From an uncultured Pelagibacteraceae bacterium (lineage in GTDB: Bacteria; Pseudomonadota; Alphaproteobacteria; Pelagibacterales; Pelagibacteraceae), in assembly GCA_902520695.1 (NCBI GenBank), contig CABYOT010000007.1:1-64000 (forward strand): a DNA stretch of 64,000 nt, written 5' to 3'. Below, in pieces: positions 9,955-21,321 of the stretch (its first letter is position 1; each line of letters starts with the position of its first letter). Both the position numbers and the translations under genes were made by a program. The notes below the pieces were generated by a model that did no database searches, was not told the origin of the DNA, and worked only from the letters and a program-made list of their open reading frames with translations.

Positions 9955-11424
9955 TTAATTATTAGATGCAGTACTTAATAATGATAATTGAGTTACTTTA
10001 TCCTCACCAAGCTCATCAATTATTTTTACTGGATATTCTCCAGTAAAGTGGTGATCAGTTAATTGTGGATAATTTTCATTTCTCTTTTCAAATCCCATAC
10101 CCATATATAAACCATTTAAACTTAAGAATATTAGAGATTTTGCTTTGATAAATTCACAGATTTCATTTGTTGTCTTATTTGCAGCTAAAAGTTCTTTTTT
10201 TGTTGGTGTATCAACTCCATAAAAGTCAGGAAATTTTATTTCCGGACTTGCTATTCTCACATGAACTTCTTTTGCACCAGCATCGTACAACATTTTAACT
10301 ATTTTTGATGATGTAGTCCCTCTTACAAGTGAGTCATCGACTAAAATAATTCGTTTGTCTTTAATTACTGAAATATTTGGATTTAATTTTAATTTTACAC
10401 CTAGACTTCTAATTTGTTGAGAAGGCTCAATAAACGTTCTACCAACATAATGATTCCTAATCAAACCTAATTCAAATTTTAAACCTTTTTTTTCAGCATA
10501 TCCTAGTGCAGCTGCATTTCCAGAGTCAGGAACTGGTACAACTAAATCAGCATCAATATTATCTTCATCAGCAAGTTGAGCACCAAAATTTTTTCTGTAT
10601 TCATAAGCAGTTTTGCCGTTTAATATACTGTCAGGTCTTGAAAAATAAATAAATTCAAAAACACATGGTCTAACTTTTTTTGGTGGAAATGGTTTAATAC
10701 TTTTCAGTTCATCATTATCAATATAAACAATTTCTCCATTTTCAACTTCTCTAACAAACTTAGCTCCAATTATATCAAAAGCACATGTTTCAGATGCGAA
10801 TACATACGAGTTTTTTAATTTACCAATTACTAAAGGTCTAATTCCATAAGGATCTCTTACTCCTATAAGAGTATTTTGTGTCATCATTACTAAAGCGTAA
10901 CCCCCTTGAATTTGAAATATAGCATCAATAATTTTATCTAATGTTTTTGCTCTTTTAGATTTGGCTATTAATTTAACAATTGTTTCAGTATCTGACGTAG
11001 TATAAAAAATAGATCCTTCTTGAACCATTTTATTTCTTAAAGTAATCGCATTAGTTAAATTACCGTTATGTGCAACTCCAATACCTCCTGAGTTGGTATC
11101 CGCAAAAAATGGCTGAACGTTTCTTAATGCTGTACCTCCAGTAGTAGAATATCTGTTATGTCCTATTGCAAATTTTCCTGGTAAATTCTTTAAAACTTTT
11201 TCATCGTTGAAATTATCCCCAACAAGTCCAAATCTTTTTTCAGAGTGATACTTGGATCCATCGAAAGAAACAATCCCGCAGCCTTCCTGTCCTCTATGTT
11301 GAAGAGCATGAAGTCCTAAAGCTGTAAGTGTTGCAGCGTCCTCATTATTGCTTATTCCAAAAACGGCACATTCCTCTTTTAATTTAGGATCATATATCTT
11401 GAACTTTTTCTTTAGTTTCTTCAT
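9955..11424 (-). CDS. purF: amidophosphoribosyltransferase
   Basis: Propeptide followed by Cys nucleophile (KEECAVFGI), HALQHRGQEGCGI, GHNRYSTTG, VDDSLVRGTTS PRPP motif. Confidence 0.97.
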   Translation of the reverse strand: MKKLKKKFKIYDPKLKEECAVFGISNNEDAATLTALGLHALQHRGQEGCGIVSFDGSKYHSEKRFGLVGDNFNDEKVLKNLPGKFAIGHNRYSTTGGTALRNVQPFFADTNSGGIGVAHNGNLTNAITLRNKMVQEGSIFYTTSDTETIVKLIAKSKRAKTLDKIIDAIFQIQGGYALVMMTQNTLIGVRDPYGIRPLVIGKLKNSYVFASETCAFDIIGAKFVREVENGEIVYIDNDELKSIKPFPPKKVRPCVFEFIYFSRPDSILNGKTAYEYRKNFGAQLADEDNIDADLVVPVPDSGNAAALGYAEKKGLKFELGLIRNHYVGRTFIEPSQQIRSLGVKLKLNPNISVIKDKRIILVDDSLVRGTTSSKIVKMLYDAGAKEVHVRIASPEIKFPDFYGVDTPTKKELLAANKTTNEICEFIKAKSLIFLSLNGLYMGMGFEKRNENYPQLTDHHFTGEYPVKIIDELGEDKVTQLSLLSTASNN

Positions 11425-11932
11425 ATTCTTTTTTATCAGGAAATTCTTTTATAAGATAGTTACTACCTTTTTCAACCCATGCATATGTAAAAGCATCATC
11501 TAAATTAATTGGCCATTTTTTATGGTTATAGATGATATTTATAGTTGTATAAATACATACAACTATAACGTAAGCCCTAATAAATCCAAAAAAGAAACCA
11601 AAGATTCTATCTAGATTTCCTAATCCAGAGTAAGTGACCGCTCTATTAATTCCTTTATTTATTAATAAAATTAAAAAAATAATTATTATAAATAATCCTA
11701 TACCAACTGCTAGATCAAGGACATATTCACTATCAACTACATCCTCAAAATATGGCTTTACTTTTGGAAATAGAAATAGAGTAACAACATAAGCTAAAAG
11801 CCATTTGGAGGCTGACAAAATGCTCAATAAAAAACCTTTTTTTGTACATGTAATCAAGGATAGTGCTGTGAAAACAAAATAAATAATATCAAAAGCATAT
11901 AGATTACTGAAAATATCTTTTACAGTTTCCAT
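11390..11932 (-). CDS. cvpA: CvpA family membrane protein
   Basis: Four hydrophobic segments, GFFFGFIRAYVIV; immediately upstream of purF, as is classic for cvpA. Confidence 0.85.
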   Translation of the reverse strand: METVKDIFSNLYAFDIIYFVFTALSLITCTKKGFLLSILSASKWLLAYVVTLFLFPKVKPYFEDVVDSEYVLDLAVGIGLFIIIIFLILLINKGINRAVTYSGLGNLDRIFGFFFGFIRAYVIVVCIYTTINIIYNHKKWPINLDDAFTYAWVEKGSNYLIKEFPDKKEYEETKEKVQDI

Positions 11933-11935
11933 TAA

Positions 11936-14308
11936 TTATTTAATCTTAAAAGGTTTGAGTACTAAAAGTAAAGATGGCAATAATGTTAAAACTGAAATCA
12001 TAGCTAATAGCATCGCTATCCCAGTAAAGACCCCAAAATATATTGTTGGAATAAAATTAGATAGAACCAAAATAGAAAATCCAAATACAATTGTTATAGA
12101 TGTATTTAGTATTGCAACACCAACGGTTGAATGGCAATATTTCAGTGTTTTATTGTAATCTTTTATTTTAATCAGTTCTTCCCTAAATCTATAAATATAA
12201 TGAATGCTATTATCTACAGCAATACCAATCGTGATAGCAGCAATTGTGATTGTCATCATATCTAAAGGGATGCCAGCCAAACCAATTATTCCCAGAATAA
12301 AAAAAGCTGCAATAAAATTTGGTATTACACCAATTAATGAAATTTTAATATTTCTAAAAAGGATTAAAAACATAACAAATATTCCAACCATCACAAAACC
12401 AAGAGTTAAGATTTGAGATTTAAATAAACTTTGAAGTAAATTATTAAACAATATAAGGACACCTCCAAGTTTAAATTCATCTTTACTAATATTTAATTTA
12501 TTTTCTAAATCAAAACTAATTTGATTAATCAGATCATTTCTTCTTAATCCATCCAAAGAATCCTTTATTCTTAAACTTATCCTAGCTTCAGAATTTTTTA
12601 TAGATATATATGGGTCTACTATTTCATTTTTAATATTATCTGGAATTTTAGTATACAGAACTCCCATTTCCAAAGTTCCAAGTGGTTTATTATTATTTAA
12701 TTTTGTTGCAACTTCAATTATTGATGAAAAGGATAAAACTTTACCAACAGCATCAATATCATCTAAGTAATTGTGAACCCGAGATATTTTGTTAATTTTA
12801 TCTTTTGTAAACCAATATTTATTGTCATTTTCATCCTCATCACCCCAATCATTCTCACTATCAGTTTCTTCATCCTCATCTTTTGGAAATTTTAAAATTA
12901 CTTCTAGCGGAGTTGTTCCACCCAGCTTTTCATCAATTAACTTCATACCCTTATAAATCTCAGTATTTTTATCAAAATAATTAATGAAACTATTTTCAAC
13001 TTCTAATTTTGAGATACCAAATATGCTTAAAAATATAATTATCCCAGTTAAACCAAATATGTAATTTTTATTTTTAACTGCTAATATTCCTAAATAACTA
13101 GTTATTTTAGAGTCTTTTTCCTCTGTTAATGTAACATTTGAGTTTTGAACAAAACTTAACAATGTAGGTAGAAGTGTGAATGTAATTATTAGTGAGGTTA
13201 TTAAACCAAAAGTCATCATCCATCCGAAATCTATAATTGGTTTTATTTCACTAAAGATTAATGACATAAATGCACATATCGTTGTTAAGACAGTATAAAA
13301 TATTGGCCAAATCATTTTTCTTGTTGTCAAAATTAAAATTTCAAATTTTTTCTTGTCTGGAAACTGTTTGTTTAATTGTAAAAACCTAGTGCTCATATGA
13401 ATATTCATTGCCATTGTAAGAATTAACATTAATGCGATAAAGTTTGATGAAATTACTGTAACTTTCCATCCAACAAAACCTAGAAAACCTGTTATAAATA
13501 CCACAGAAAAAAAACAGCTGCATATTGGAATTACTATCCAAATTATTTTTCTGAATACATACCAAAGTGTTAAGATTATAAAAACCAAAACACCAATGCC
13601 AAAAGTTACAATATCATTTTTTATAAAAGTCATCATATCATCTGCTATCATTGGAATACCTCCAAGATAAATCTGTGTATTTTGATTATGATTTTTTATA
13701 ACTTCTCTAATTTCTAAAATATTTTGATGTCTTTCTCTTTTAATTTTATCTTTATAAATCTCTAATTCTCTATCGGTCTTGATCTCTGTGTCTATTTTAT
13801 TTGGTTTTATATATACAATGATACCACTTGTTTTTCCGTCCTCACTAATTACAAAGTTTCTAAATACTGGACTATTAAGGATTTCATTAAATCCACGTTC
13901 TTTATCTATATCATTACTTGTTAATGTTTTAAAATTTTGAACACGTTCAATTAAACTATCATCTGTTGTTTCTAATAAAGGGATATCTAAAAGTGTGACT
14001 ACATTATGAACCCAGTTTAAAGATTTTAGCTCGTTTTTTAATTCAGAAAGGTTTTTAATTGATTCCTGCGAATTCATTTTAGTATCTGGGGAGTAGGTAA
14101 GCACTAGAAATTCTTTAGCACCATATCTATCATTTATTTCGTTTAAATATTTAAGATCTGGATCATTTTCCAGTAATAACGTCTCTGAGCTTGCGTCTAA
14201 CCTGAAGTCTTTAGAAAAGTAAAAAGCAATAATTAATATAAGAAACAGTATTGAGAAAATTAACTTAGGTTTTTCTATAATATTTTTCTTATAAAAATTA
14301 GCTAACAT
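11936..14308 (-). CDS. RND/MMPL family transporter
   Basis: Two sets of TM helices; GVIPNFIAAFFILGIIGLAGIPLDMMTITIAAITIGIAVDNSIHYIYRFREE. Confidence 0.85.
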   Translation of the reverse strand: MLANFYKKNIIEKPKLIFSILFLILIIAFYFSKDFRLDASSETLLLENDPDLKYLNEINDRYGAKEFLVLTYSPDTKMNSQESIKNLSELKNELKSLNWVHNVVTLLDIPLLETTDDSLIERVQNFKTLTSNDIDKERGFNEILNSPVFRNFVISEDGKTSGIIVYIKPNKIDTEIKTDRELEIYKDKIKRERHQNILEIREVIKNHNQNTQIYLGGIPMIADDMMTFIKNDIVTFGIGVLVFIILTLWYVFRKIIWIVIPICSCFFSVVFITGFLGFVGWKVTVISSNFIALMLILTMAMNIHMSTRFLQLNKQFPDKKKFEILILTTRKMIWPIFYTVLTTICAFMSLIFSEIKPIIDFGWMMTFGLITSLIITFTLLPTLLSFVQNSNVTLTEEKDSKITSYLGILAVKNKNYIFGLTGIIIFLSIFGISKLEVENSFINYFDKNTEIYKGMKLIDEKLGGTTPLEVILKFPKDEDEETDSENDWGDEDENDNKYWFTKDKINKISRVHNYLDDIDAVGKVLSFSSIIEVATKLNNNKPLGTLEMGVLYTKIPDNIKNEIVDPYISIKNSEARISLRIKDSLDGLRRNDLINQISFDLENKLNISKDEFKLGGVLILFNNLLQSLFKSQILTLGFVMVGIFVMFLILFRNIKISLIGVIPNFIAAFFILGIIGLAGIPLDMMTITIAAITIGIAVDNSIHYIYRFREELIKIKDYNKTLKYCHSTVGVAILNTSITIVFGFSILVLSNFIPTIYFGVFTGIAMLLAMISVLTLLPSLLLVLKPFKIK

Positions 14309-14333
14309 TGGATATTAGCTTTTATAATTTAAA

Positions 14334-15749
14334 TTAATTATTTTGAATATCTTTAAATTTTGTAAACATTTCCTCAAATTCAAGCATTATAGTCCCTGTT
14401 GGACCATGTCTTTGTTTAAGTATTAGAAGTTCAGCTAAATGAGAAATTTCATTCATTTTTGCCTGCCATTCTGCATGTTCTACAGTTGCGGGTCTTGGTT
14501 CTTTATTTTTTAAGTAATAAGACTCTCTAAAAACAAACATTACAACATCTGCATCTTGCTCAATTGATCCAGACTCTCTTAGATCAGAAAGTAATGGTTT
14601 TTTGTCATCTCTTTGTTCTACAGCTCTAGATAATTGAGAAAGAGCTAATACTGGAACTGACAATTCTTTTGCAAGGGCCTTTAGTCCTTGAGTTATTTCA
14701 GAAATTTCTTGAACGCGCCCATCCTTAAAACTTGTTCCTTTCATTAATTGAATATAATCAATCACCACCATATCCAGTCCATGTATTCTTTTAATCCGTC
14801 TAGCTCTATTACTCAGAGCCGCAATAGATATGGCAGGTGTCTCATCAATATATAATGGTAACTCGGCAATATTTTTTGAAGTTTCAATAAATTTATCAAA
14901 TTGTTCTTCCGATATTTTTCCTCTTCGAATATCATTAGATTTAATTCTTGATTGTTCAGCGAGTATTCTTGTTGATAGTTGTTCGGATGACATCTCCAAA
15001 GAAAAAAAAGCTATACATGATTTTTCTCCTTTTTCTTGAATATTTTTTGCAGCATGAAATGCAATATTTGTTGCTAGAGCTGTTTTACCCATTGATGGTC
15101 TGCCTGCTATTATTATTAAATCTGAATTGTGCATACCACCTAACCTATCGTCTAAGTCTTTTAGTCCAGAAGGAACACCGACAATTCCTTCTTCATTTTT
15201 ATAAGCATTAGATGCCATTTCAATAGTTTGTTTCATTGCCTCATCAAATTTTATAATTGAGGAACTAAAGGATCCTTTTTCAGCTAGATCAAAAAGAGAT
15301 TTTTCAAAATTTTCAATAATTTGTTGTCCATCATTATTTATATCGTTTAGTTTTGCTGTATCAATAATGTTATCAGAAATTTTTATAAGCTCTCTTTTTA
15401 CAAATAAATCATAAATTAGTTTAGAGTATTCAATACTTTGCCTTGAAGAAGTTGAAAATTTTGTAATTTTTACAAGGTATTCAGGAATATTAAGCTCATC
15501 TTTTTCATTTTCAAAATAATTTTTTAGAGTTATTGGATTAGCTAACATTCCCTTATAAATTAAGCTTTCAATTGCACTAAAAATCTTTTGGTGCATTGGA
15601 TCATAAAAATTTTTACTTGAAATTAATAGACTGATTTCATCAAATATTTCATTTGATAACAATATTGAACCTATAACAGATTGTTCGGCTTCTATATTGT
15701 TAGGAAGTTCATCTAATTTATTCTTTATAATACTTAGTGATTGTGACAC
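14334..15749 (-). CDS. dnaB: replicative DNA helicase
   Basis: LPNNIEAEQSVIGSILL, GRPSMGKTALA Walker A, VVIDYIQLM, LSQLSRAVEQR, LSDLRESGSIEQDADVV. Confidence 0.97.
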   Translation of the reverse strand: MSQSLSIIKNKLDELPNNIEAEQSVIGSILLSNEIFDEISLLISSKNFYDPMHQKIFSAIESLIYKGMLANPITLKNYFENEKDELNIPEYLVKITKFSTSSRQSIEYSKLIYDLFVKRELIKISDNIIDTAKLNDINNDGQQIIENFEKSLFDLAEKGSFSSSIIKFDEAMKQTIEMASNAYKNEEGIVGVPSGLKDLDDRLGGMHNSDLIIIAGRPSMGKTALATNIAFHAAKNIQEKGEKSCIAFFSLEMSSEQLSTRILAEQSRIKSNDIRRGKISEEQFDKFIETSKNIAELPLYIDETPAISIAALSNRARRIKRIHGLDMVVIDYIQLMKGTSFKDGRVQEISEITQGLKALAKELSVPVLALSQLSRAVEQRDDKKPLLSDLRESGSIEQDADVVMFVFRESYYLKNKEPRPATVEHAEWQAKMNEISHLAELLILKQRHGPTGTIMLEFEEMFTKFKDIQNN

Positions 15750-15816
15750 TTTTAAACCCTATAAGATTAAACAAAAAAAACAATTCTTAATTAACCTTGG
15801 GGAAAATTATGTATAA

Positions 15817-16275
15817 TTATTTTATATCTTCTTGAGGAATAGTTTTAATTACAATCTGAGTTTGAACTTCTGGGTGTAAGCTTATTAATACTTCAAAATT
15901 GCCAATTGATTTAATTTCTTTGGAAGGTTGAATCAGTGATGGATTAATTTTAACTTGGTCAATTTCTTCTAAAACTTTTGATATTTCTGTAGGTTTTACT
16001 GAACCATATAACTCTTTGTTTTCTGTGCATAATTTTTTAATTTCATATTGTTTATTCATTATCTTTTCATGTATTTCTTTAGCTTCCTTTTTCTTATCTA
16101 AGTCTTTTCTACTCAAATCATTTTTAACCTTCTCCACTTCTTTAATATTTTCTTTGGAAGCAAAGAGAGCTTTTTTTTTCGATATTAGATAATTTCTAGC
16201 AAAACCATTTTTTACATCTATAATTTCCCCAATCGATCCAACTTTTCTAACATTTTCAAGAAGTATTATTTTCAT
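15817..16275 (-). CDS. rplI: 50S ribosomal protein L9
   Basis: MKIILLENVRKVGSIGEIIDVKNGFARNYLI; rpsF-rpsR-rplI order. Confidence 0.96.
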   Translation of the reverse strand: MKIILLENVRKVGSIGEIIDVKNGFARNYLISKKKALFASKENIKEVEKVKNDLSRKDLDKKKEAKEIHEKIMNKQYEIKKLCTENKELYGSVKPTEISKVLEEIDQVKINPSLIQPSKEIKSIGNFEVLISLHPEVQTQIVIKTIPQEDIK

Positions 16276-16276
16276 T

Positions 16277-16546
16277 TTATAATAATGCTAGATTTCTTGC
16301 TCTTTTAATTGATAAAGAAAGTTCTCTTTGTTTTTTTTGACTAACAGATGTGATTCTAGATGGTAAAATTTTTCCATTTTCTGAAGTATATCTTTTTAAC
16401 AACTTTATATTTTTGTAGTCCACAATAGGTGCGCCCTTACCACTGAGGGGACATTTTTTTTTAAATTTATATTTTTGATTTTGAAAAATACTTAATTTTG
16501 CAAAATTACTTTGTTTAGTTTTTTTTTTATTATTTTTTCTTTTCAT
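16277..16546 (-). CDS. rpsR: 30S ribosomal protein S18
   Basis: [47 protein letters not shown]. Confidence 0.95.
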   Translation of the reverse strand: MKRKNNKKKTKQSNFAKLSIFQNQKYKFKKKCPLSGKGAPIVDYKNIKLLKRYTSENGKILPSRITSVSQKKQRELSLSIKRARNLALL

Positions 16547-16549
16547 AAA

Positions 16550-16897
16550 TTATTTTTTTTCTACAATATCTTTTTCATCACTTTTTTTGAAATAATCCGT
16601 TTCAAGATCAAATTTTTTTACTTTTACAGTCAAATATCTTAAAAGATTTTTATCAATTTTTTCATTCTTTTCTAGCTCTGAAATTATTTTTCCATCTGCC
16701 TTAATTTTAAAGTGAATGTAATTACCTTTTTTATTTTTTTTTATTAAGTATGCTAAATTCATCAATCCCCAACTTTCAAATTTAACAATATTACCATCTA
16801 ATTTTTCAACTATTTTAGAATATTTTTCTTGGATCTGTTTTAATTGAGAAGGACTAACGTCTTGTCTTGCAATTATCGTATGCTCATATAAGTTCAT
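16550..16897 (-). CDS. rpsF: 30S ribosomal protein S6
   Basis: MNLYEHTIIARQDVSPSQ, SWGLMNLAYLIKKNKKGNYIHF. Confidence 0.95.
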   Translation of the reverse strand: MNLYEHTIIARQDVSPSQLKQIQEKYSKIVEKLDGNIVKFESWGLMNLAYLIKKNKKGNYIHFKIKADGKIISELEKNEKIDKNLLRYLTVKVKKFDLETDYFKKSDEKDIVEKK

Positions 16898-16981
16898 ATT
16901 TTATCTTTCAAAAAACAGAGGATATACTATTATAACATTTTAATTACAATACAAAAATTTGGTTTTTTATTAAGATTTTCA

Positions 16982-17911
16982 ATGTTTTCGGTTTTATTTC
17001 CTGGTCAGGGTTCACAATCAGTAGGAATGATCAAAGATCTATATGAAAACTTTGATTATGTTAGAAATCTCTTTCAGGAAGCAGATGACACTCTTAAGTT
17101 GTCATTAAGTAAAATAATCTTTGATGGACCAAAAAATATATTAGACGAAACCGAAAATACCCAACCAGCAATTTTTTTGGCAAGCTTTGCAATTTTTAAA
17201 GTCATAAAAAATGAAACTTCATTTAAAATTGAAAATGCAAAATTTTTTGCTGGTCACTCTTTGGGAGAATATTCTGCCTTAGCTTGTGCAGATGCAATTA
17301 ACTTTGATCAGACAATTAAACTTTTAAAGTTAAGAGGAAACGCAATGCAAAATGCAGTTCCTAAGAATGAAGGTGGTATGGTAGCTATATTAGGTGAAGA
17401 AATTACTAACATAAAAAAAATTCTTGAAGATAAAAATGAAGTTTTTAGTTGTTATGTAGCCAATGATAATTGCAATGGCCAAGTTGTAGTAAGTGGTAAA
17501 ACTAACGATCTTAATAAACTTATTTATGAATTAAAAAATTTAAGTATTAAACATATTAAACTACAAGTTTCTGCACCTTTTCATTGTATTTTAATGAGGT
17601 CTGCTACTAAAATAATGAAGGAAGAAATTTCTAACACAAATTTTTTAGTACCCAAAAATAATATTGTATCAAATGTTAATGCTCAACCTATAAGCGACCC
17701 ACTAGAAATAAAAAAACTTTTAATTCAACAAATAGAAAAACCAGTAAGATGGCGAGAGAGTATTGAAAATATAATAAAAACAGGCAACAAAAAATTTATT
17801 GAAATAGGACCTGGCAAAGTATTATCTGGTATAATAAAAAGAATAGATAGAGATGTTAAGATAATTCAGGTAAGTAGTATTAAAGATTTGAACAATTTAG
17901 AGGACGTGTGA
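16982..17911 (+). CDS. fabD: malonyl-CoA ACP transacylase
   Basis: FPGQGSQSVGM, FAGHSLGEYSAL, VSAPFHC, EIGPGKVLSG. Confidence 0.96.
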   Translation: MFSVLFPGQGSQSVGMIKDLYENFDYVRNLFQEADDTLKLSLSKIIFDGPKNILDETENTQPAIFLASFAIFKVIKNETSFKIENAKFFAGHSLGEYSALACADAINFDQTIKLLKLRGNAMQNAVPKNEGGMVAILGEEITNIKKILEDKNEVFSCYVANDNCNGQVVVSGKTNDLNKLIYELKNLSIKHIKLQVSAPFHCILMRSATKIMKEEISNTNFLVPKNNIVSNVNAQPISDPLEIKKLLIQQIEKPVRWRESIENIIKTGNKKFIEIGPGKVLSGIIKRIDRDVKIIQVSSIKDLNNLEDV

Positions 17912-18645
17912 TTAATTTAAAAAATTTAAATATAATTTTAACTGGTGCAACAGGAATTATAGGAAATTCTATACTAGAAAAACTAATTTTAGGTGGATCA
18001 AATGTTCTAGCAACAGGTACAAATGATCAAAAGTTAAAATTAATTAGAGAAAAGCATCAGAATGTTAATATATTAAAGTTTGACATATCAGACCACAAAA
18101 ATATTGATGGTTTTATTAATAAATGTAGTGAAATTTTATCAAACAAAATAGATATTTTAATAAACAATGCAGGAGTAACTCAAGACAATTTGTCTATAAG
18201 AATGAAGGAAGAAGAATGGAAAAAAGTAATTGATATAAATCTTACATCCACATTCCTTCTCTCAAAAAATGTTATAAAAAAAATGTTAAAATTCAAAAAT
18301 GGAAAGATAATAAATCTAACATCAGTTGTTGGTCATTCTGGCAACATAGGACAGGCTAATTACGCTGCTTCAAAAGCTGGTATTATCGCGATGTCAAAAA
18401 GTTTAGCGCTTGAATATGGAAAAAAAAATATCAAGATAAATTGTGTATCACCAGGCTTTATTAAATCAGAAATGACAGAAAAAATTACAGATGAGCATAG
18501 AGAATTATTAAAATCTAGAATTTCATTGGATAAATTCGGTAATCCAGAGGATGTAGCTAATACAATTGCTTTTTTAAGTTCTGATCTTTCAGATTATATT
18601 ACAGGTGAGACTATACATGTTAATGGAGGTATGTATTTTAGTTGA
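17908..18645 (+). CDS. fabG: 3-oxoacyl-ACP reductase
   Basis: [54 protein letters not shown] start overlapping the fabD stop by 4 nt. Confidence 0.95.
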   Translation: MINLKNLNIILTGATGIIGNSILEKLILGGSNVLATGTNDQKLKLIREKHQNVNILKFDISDHKNIDGFINKCSEILSNKIDILINNAGVTQDNLSIRMKEEEWKKVIDINLTSTFLLSKNVIKKMLKFKNGKIINLTSVVGHSGNIGQANYAASKAGIIAMSKSLALEYGKKNIKINCVSPGFIKSEMTEKITDEHRELLKSRISLDKFGNPEDVANTIAFLSSDLSDYITGETIHVNGGMYFS

Positions 18646-18691
18646 CAAATTTAATAAAATATCTATTAACAAATTAACACATAGGAACAAA

Positions 18692-18931
18692 ATGTCAGAT
18701 GATATTTCAAGTAAAGTAAAAAAAATAGTTGCAGACCATTTAGGTATTGAAGAGTCTAAAGTAAACGATGATTCTAGTTTTATAGATGATCTTGGAGCGG
18801 ATAGTCTAGATACAGTAGAATTAGTCATGGCTTTTGAAGAAGAATTTGGATCGGAAATTTCCGATAGTGATGCAGAAAAGATTTTAACTGTTGGAGACGC
18901 AGTTAAATTCATTGAAAATAAAGCTAACTAA
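18692..18931 (+). CDS. acpP: acyl carrier protein
   Basis: [60 protein letters not shown] phosphopantetheine site. Start corrected to the ATG at 18692 (the ORF track starts at 18605 inside fabG). Confidence 0.96.
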   Translation: MSDDISSKVKKIVADHLGIEESKVNDDSSFIDDLGADSLDTVELVMAFEEEFGSEISDSDAEKILTVGDAVKFIENKAN

Positions 18932-18943
18932 TTTTTTACTTAA

Positions 18944-19579
18944 ATGGCCGAAAAAAAAGCAGGGATTATTGTAATTCTATCATCCCCTTCAGGCGCAGGT
19001 AAAACTACACTAGTTAAAAAGATTTCAAATAGAGAAAAATATAGAATTTCTATTTCTCATACTACAAGAAAACCAAGAGCAAATGAAAAAAATGGAAAAG
19101 ATTATTTTTTTGTTAAAGGAACAGAATTTAAAAAATTAATTAAAGGTAAAAAGTTTTTAGAATATGCCAAAGTTTTTAATAATTATTATGGATCATTAAA
19201 ATCAGCTGTATTTTCTAAGCTTGATAATGGTGAAAATGTAATATTTGATATTGACTGGCAAGGTACAGAACAAATAAAAAATAAAAATTCAAAATACAAA
19301 ATTATTACTATATTTATTCTTCCTCCATCGAAAAAAGAATTATCTAAAAGACTTTTAAAAAGGGAACAAAAAGATAAGAAAATTGCAAATGAAAGGATGA
19401 AGCAATTTAAAGATGATGTTTTACATTGGAAATATTATGATTTTGCAGTAATTAATGATGATATAGAAAAATGTTATAAATCAATTATAAAATATATTAA
19501 TAATAAAAAAAATCATAAAAAATCTAAAAAATATAATAAAAAATATATTCAACAACATGTTGAAAAATTAACTAATTGA
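18944..19579 (+). CDS. gmk: guanylate kinase
   Basis: [16 protein letters not shown]-loop, [34 protein letters not shown]. Confidence 0.95.
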   Translation: MAEKKAGIIVILSSPSGAGKTTLVKKISNREKYRISISHTTRKPRANEKNGKDYFFVKGTEFKKLIKGKKFLEYAKVFNNYYGSLKSAVFSKLDNGENVIFDIDWQGTEQIKNKNSKYKIITIFILPPSKKELSKRLLKREQKDKKIANERMKQFKDDVLHWKYYDFAVINDDIEKCYKSIIKYINNKKNHKKSKKYNKKYIQQHVEKLTN

Positions 19580-20359
19580 ACTTTCATAAAGTTCACAAAT
19601 TTTGTAGTACGTTAAATTATCTAAGTTTTGAGGTCGCAAATTAAGATCAATTGATAAATTTTTTGAAATTTTTTCAAAATCATTAAATAAATATTTAAGA
19701 GGTTTTTTAACCATTTTACGTCTTTGACTAAAAAAAATATTAGTTACATGTTCTAAATTTTTGGGATCTTTTAATTTATAATATTTTTGCTTTGGAACAA
19801 ATAATAGCAACGAACTAATTACTTTAGGTGATGGGTTAAAGCTACTAGGCTGGATGTCAATTACTTTATTTATTTTCAATTTCCAATTTGATAATATTGA
19901 TAATCTTCCATAGTTTTTTGAATTCGAAACTGCTAATATTCTATCTGCAACCTCTTTTTGAAACATTAATATAAGTTTTTCACAAAAATCACTCAAATTT
20001 TCAATTTTTATCCATTTCGCAAGTATTTGAGTCGATATATTATATGGTAGGTTTCCAAATATTATCAATTTTTTTTTTTCAAGTTTTTCAAACGAAACTT
20101 TCATCATGTCTTTGTTTATGATATTTATGCTGTTACCAAATTCATCATTTAATAAATTTATTAATCTTTTATCTTTTTCAATCACCGTAAATTCCTTTGG
20201 TTTTTTCTCAATTATTTTTCTAGTAAGTGCTCCGGTTCCAGGTCCAACTTCTATAATTTCGTTTTTATCAGAGATATTTCCTAACTCGGTAATGATATTT
20301 ATTACTTTCTGATCAACTAAAAAATTTTGACCCAGACTCTTTCTAGGATAAATAGTCAT
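19568..20359 (-). CDS. rsmA: 16S rRNA (adenine1518/1519-N6) dimethyltransferase
   Basis: [38 protein letters not shown]. Confidence 0.95.
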   Translation of the reverse strand: MTIYPRKSLGQNFLVDQKVINIITELGNISDKNEIIEVGPGTGALTRKIIEKKPKEFTVIEKDKRLINLLNDEFGNSINIINKDMMKVSFEKLEKKKLIIFGNLPYNISTQILAKWIKIENLSDFCEKLILMFQKEVADRILAVSNSKNYGRLSILSNWKLKINKVIDIQPSSFNPSPKVISSLLLFVPKQKYYKLKDPKNLEHVTNIFFSQRRKMVKKPLKYLFNDFEKISKNLSIDLNLRPQNLDNLTYYKICELYESSIS

Positions 20360-21321
20360 TTTATTTTGTTCATAAAATTTAACGCATAAATTATTGATGA
20401 TGGGTCTGAACTGTTTTTTCCAATCATTTGAAAATTTGGACCATGGTCAGGTGTAACTTTTACAAATGGTAAACCTATAGTTACGTTTATTGCATCAAAT
20501 TTGAACAAAGCTTTTATAGGGGTCAAAACTTGATCATGATACATACCGACCGCAACATCAAATTTTTTAATATTTTTTCTTAAAAAAAATGTATCAGCTG
20601 AATACGGACCAGATACTTTTATTTTTTTCCTAGATAGATAATTTATTGCAGGTATGATTTCCTTTTTTTCTTCACTTACTTTACTAATTGTTTCACAATG
20701 TGGATTTAATCCCAGTATTGCAATTTGAGGTGTTTTTTTTAATTTAGATTTATAAAAATTATTTATTTGATCAACTGTATTTATAATTTTCTTTTTTTTT
20801 ATATGATTTGCTACATTTTTTATAGGTATATGAGTTGTCAAAGGGCATACTGCTAAATTTTTATTGTAAATTAACATGACGGTTTTTTTTGATTTTGTTT
20901 TAGCGCCAATATATTCAGTAATTCCAGGGAATTTTTTATTTAAAAAATGAGCTTTAGATATAGGCCCATTAATTAACTTAACCAACTTATTTGAATTTAA
21001 TATTTTGATACTTAATTCAAAACATTCCTCTATGTATCTATTTGAATAACTAGTAATTTTAGAAAATGCTTTATTACAATTAAAGTTTACATTTATTATA
21101 TTAATTTTTCTTATTAATGAATATTTGATATCTGAGATTTCATTTAAATCAAAATCATATTTTAACTTTTTCATTTGTTTAATTAATAGCCTTTTACTTC
21201 CTATTAGTATTAATTTATGTTTATTTCTAATAAAATTTTTTGATTTAAAATATTTAAATAAAATTTCTGAAAAGGTGCTATTTGGTTCTCCAAGTATAAT
21301 TAAAATATTTTTAGAACTCAT
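20356..21321 (-). CDS. pdxA: 4-hydroxythreonine-4-phosphate dehydrogenase
   Basis: GPISKAHF, GLNPHCET, GPYSADTFF, GMYHDQVLTPIKALF, VTPDHGPNF. Confidence 0.93.
   Translation of the reverse strand: MSSKNILIILGEPNSTFSEILFKYFKSKNFIRNKHKLILIGSKRLLIKQMKKLKYDFDLNEISDIKYSLIRKINIINVNFNCNKAFSKITSYSNRYIEECFELSIKILNSNKLVKLINGPISKAHFLNKKFPGITEYIGAKTKSKKTVMLIYNKNLAVCPLTTHIPIKNVANHIKKKKIINTVDQINNFYKSKLKKTPQIAILGLNPHCETISKVSEEKKEIIPAINYLSRKKIKVSGPYSADTFFLRKNIKKFDVAVGMYHDQVLTPIKALFKFDAINVTIGLPFVKVTPDHGPNFQMIGKNSSDPSSIIYALNFMNKIK

Noticed and set aside
18589-18912. 107-aa minus-strand ORF antisense to acpP
   Set aside because: Complement of the conserved acpP sequence; no independent coding signal.
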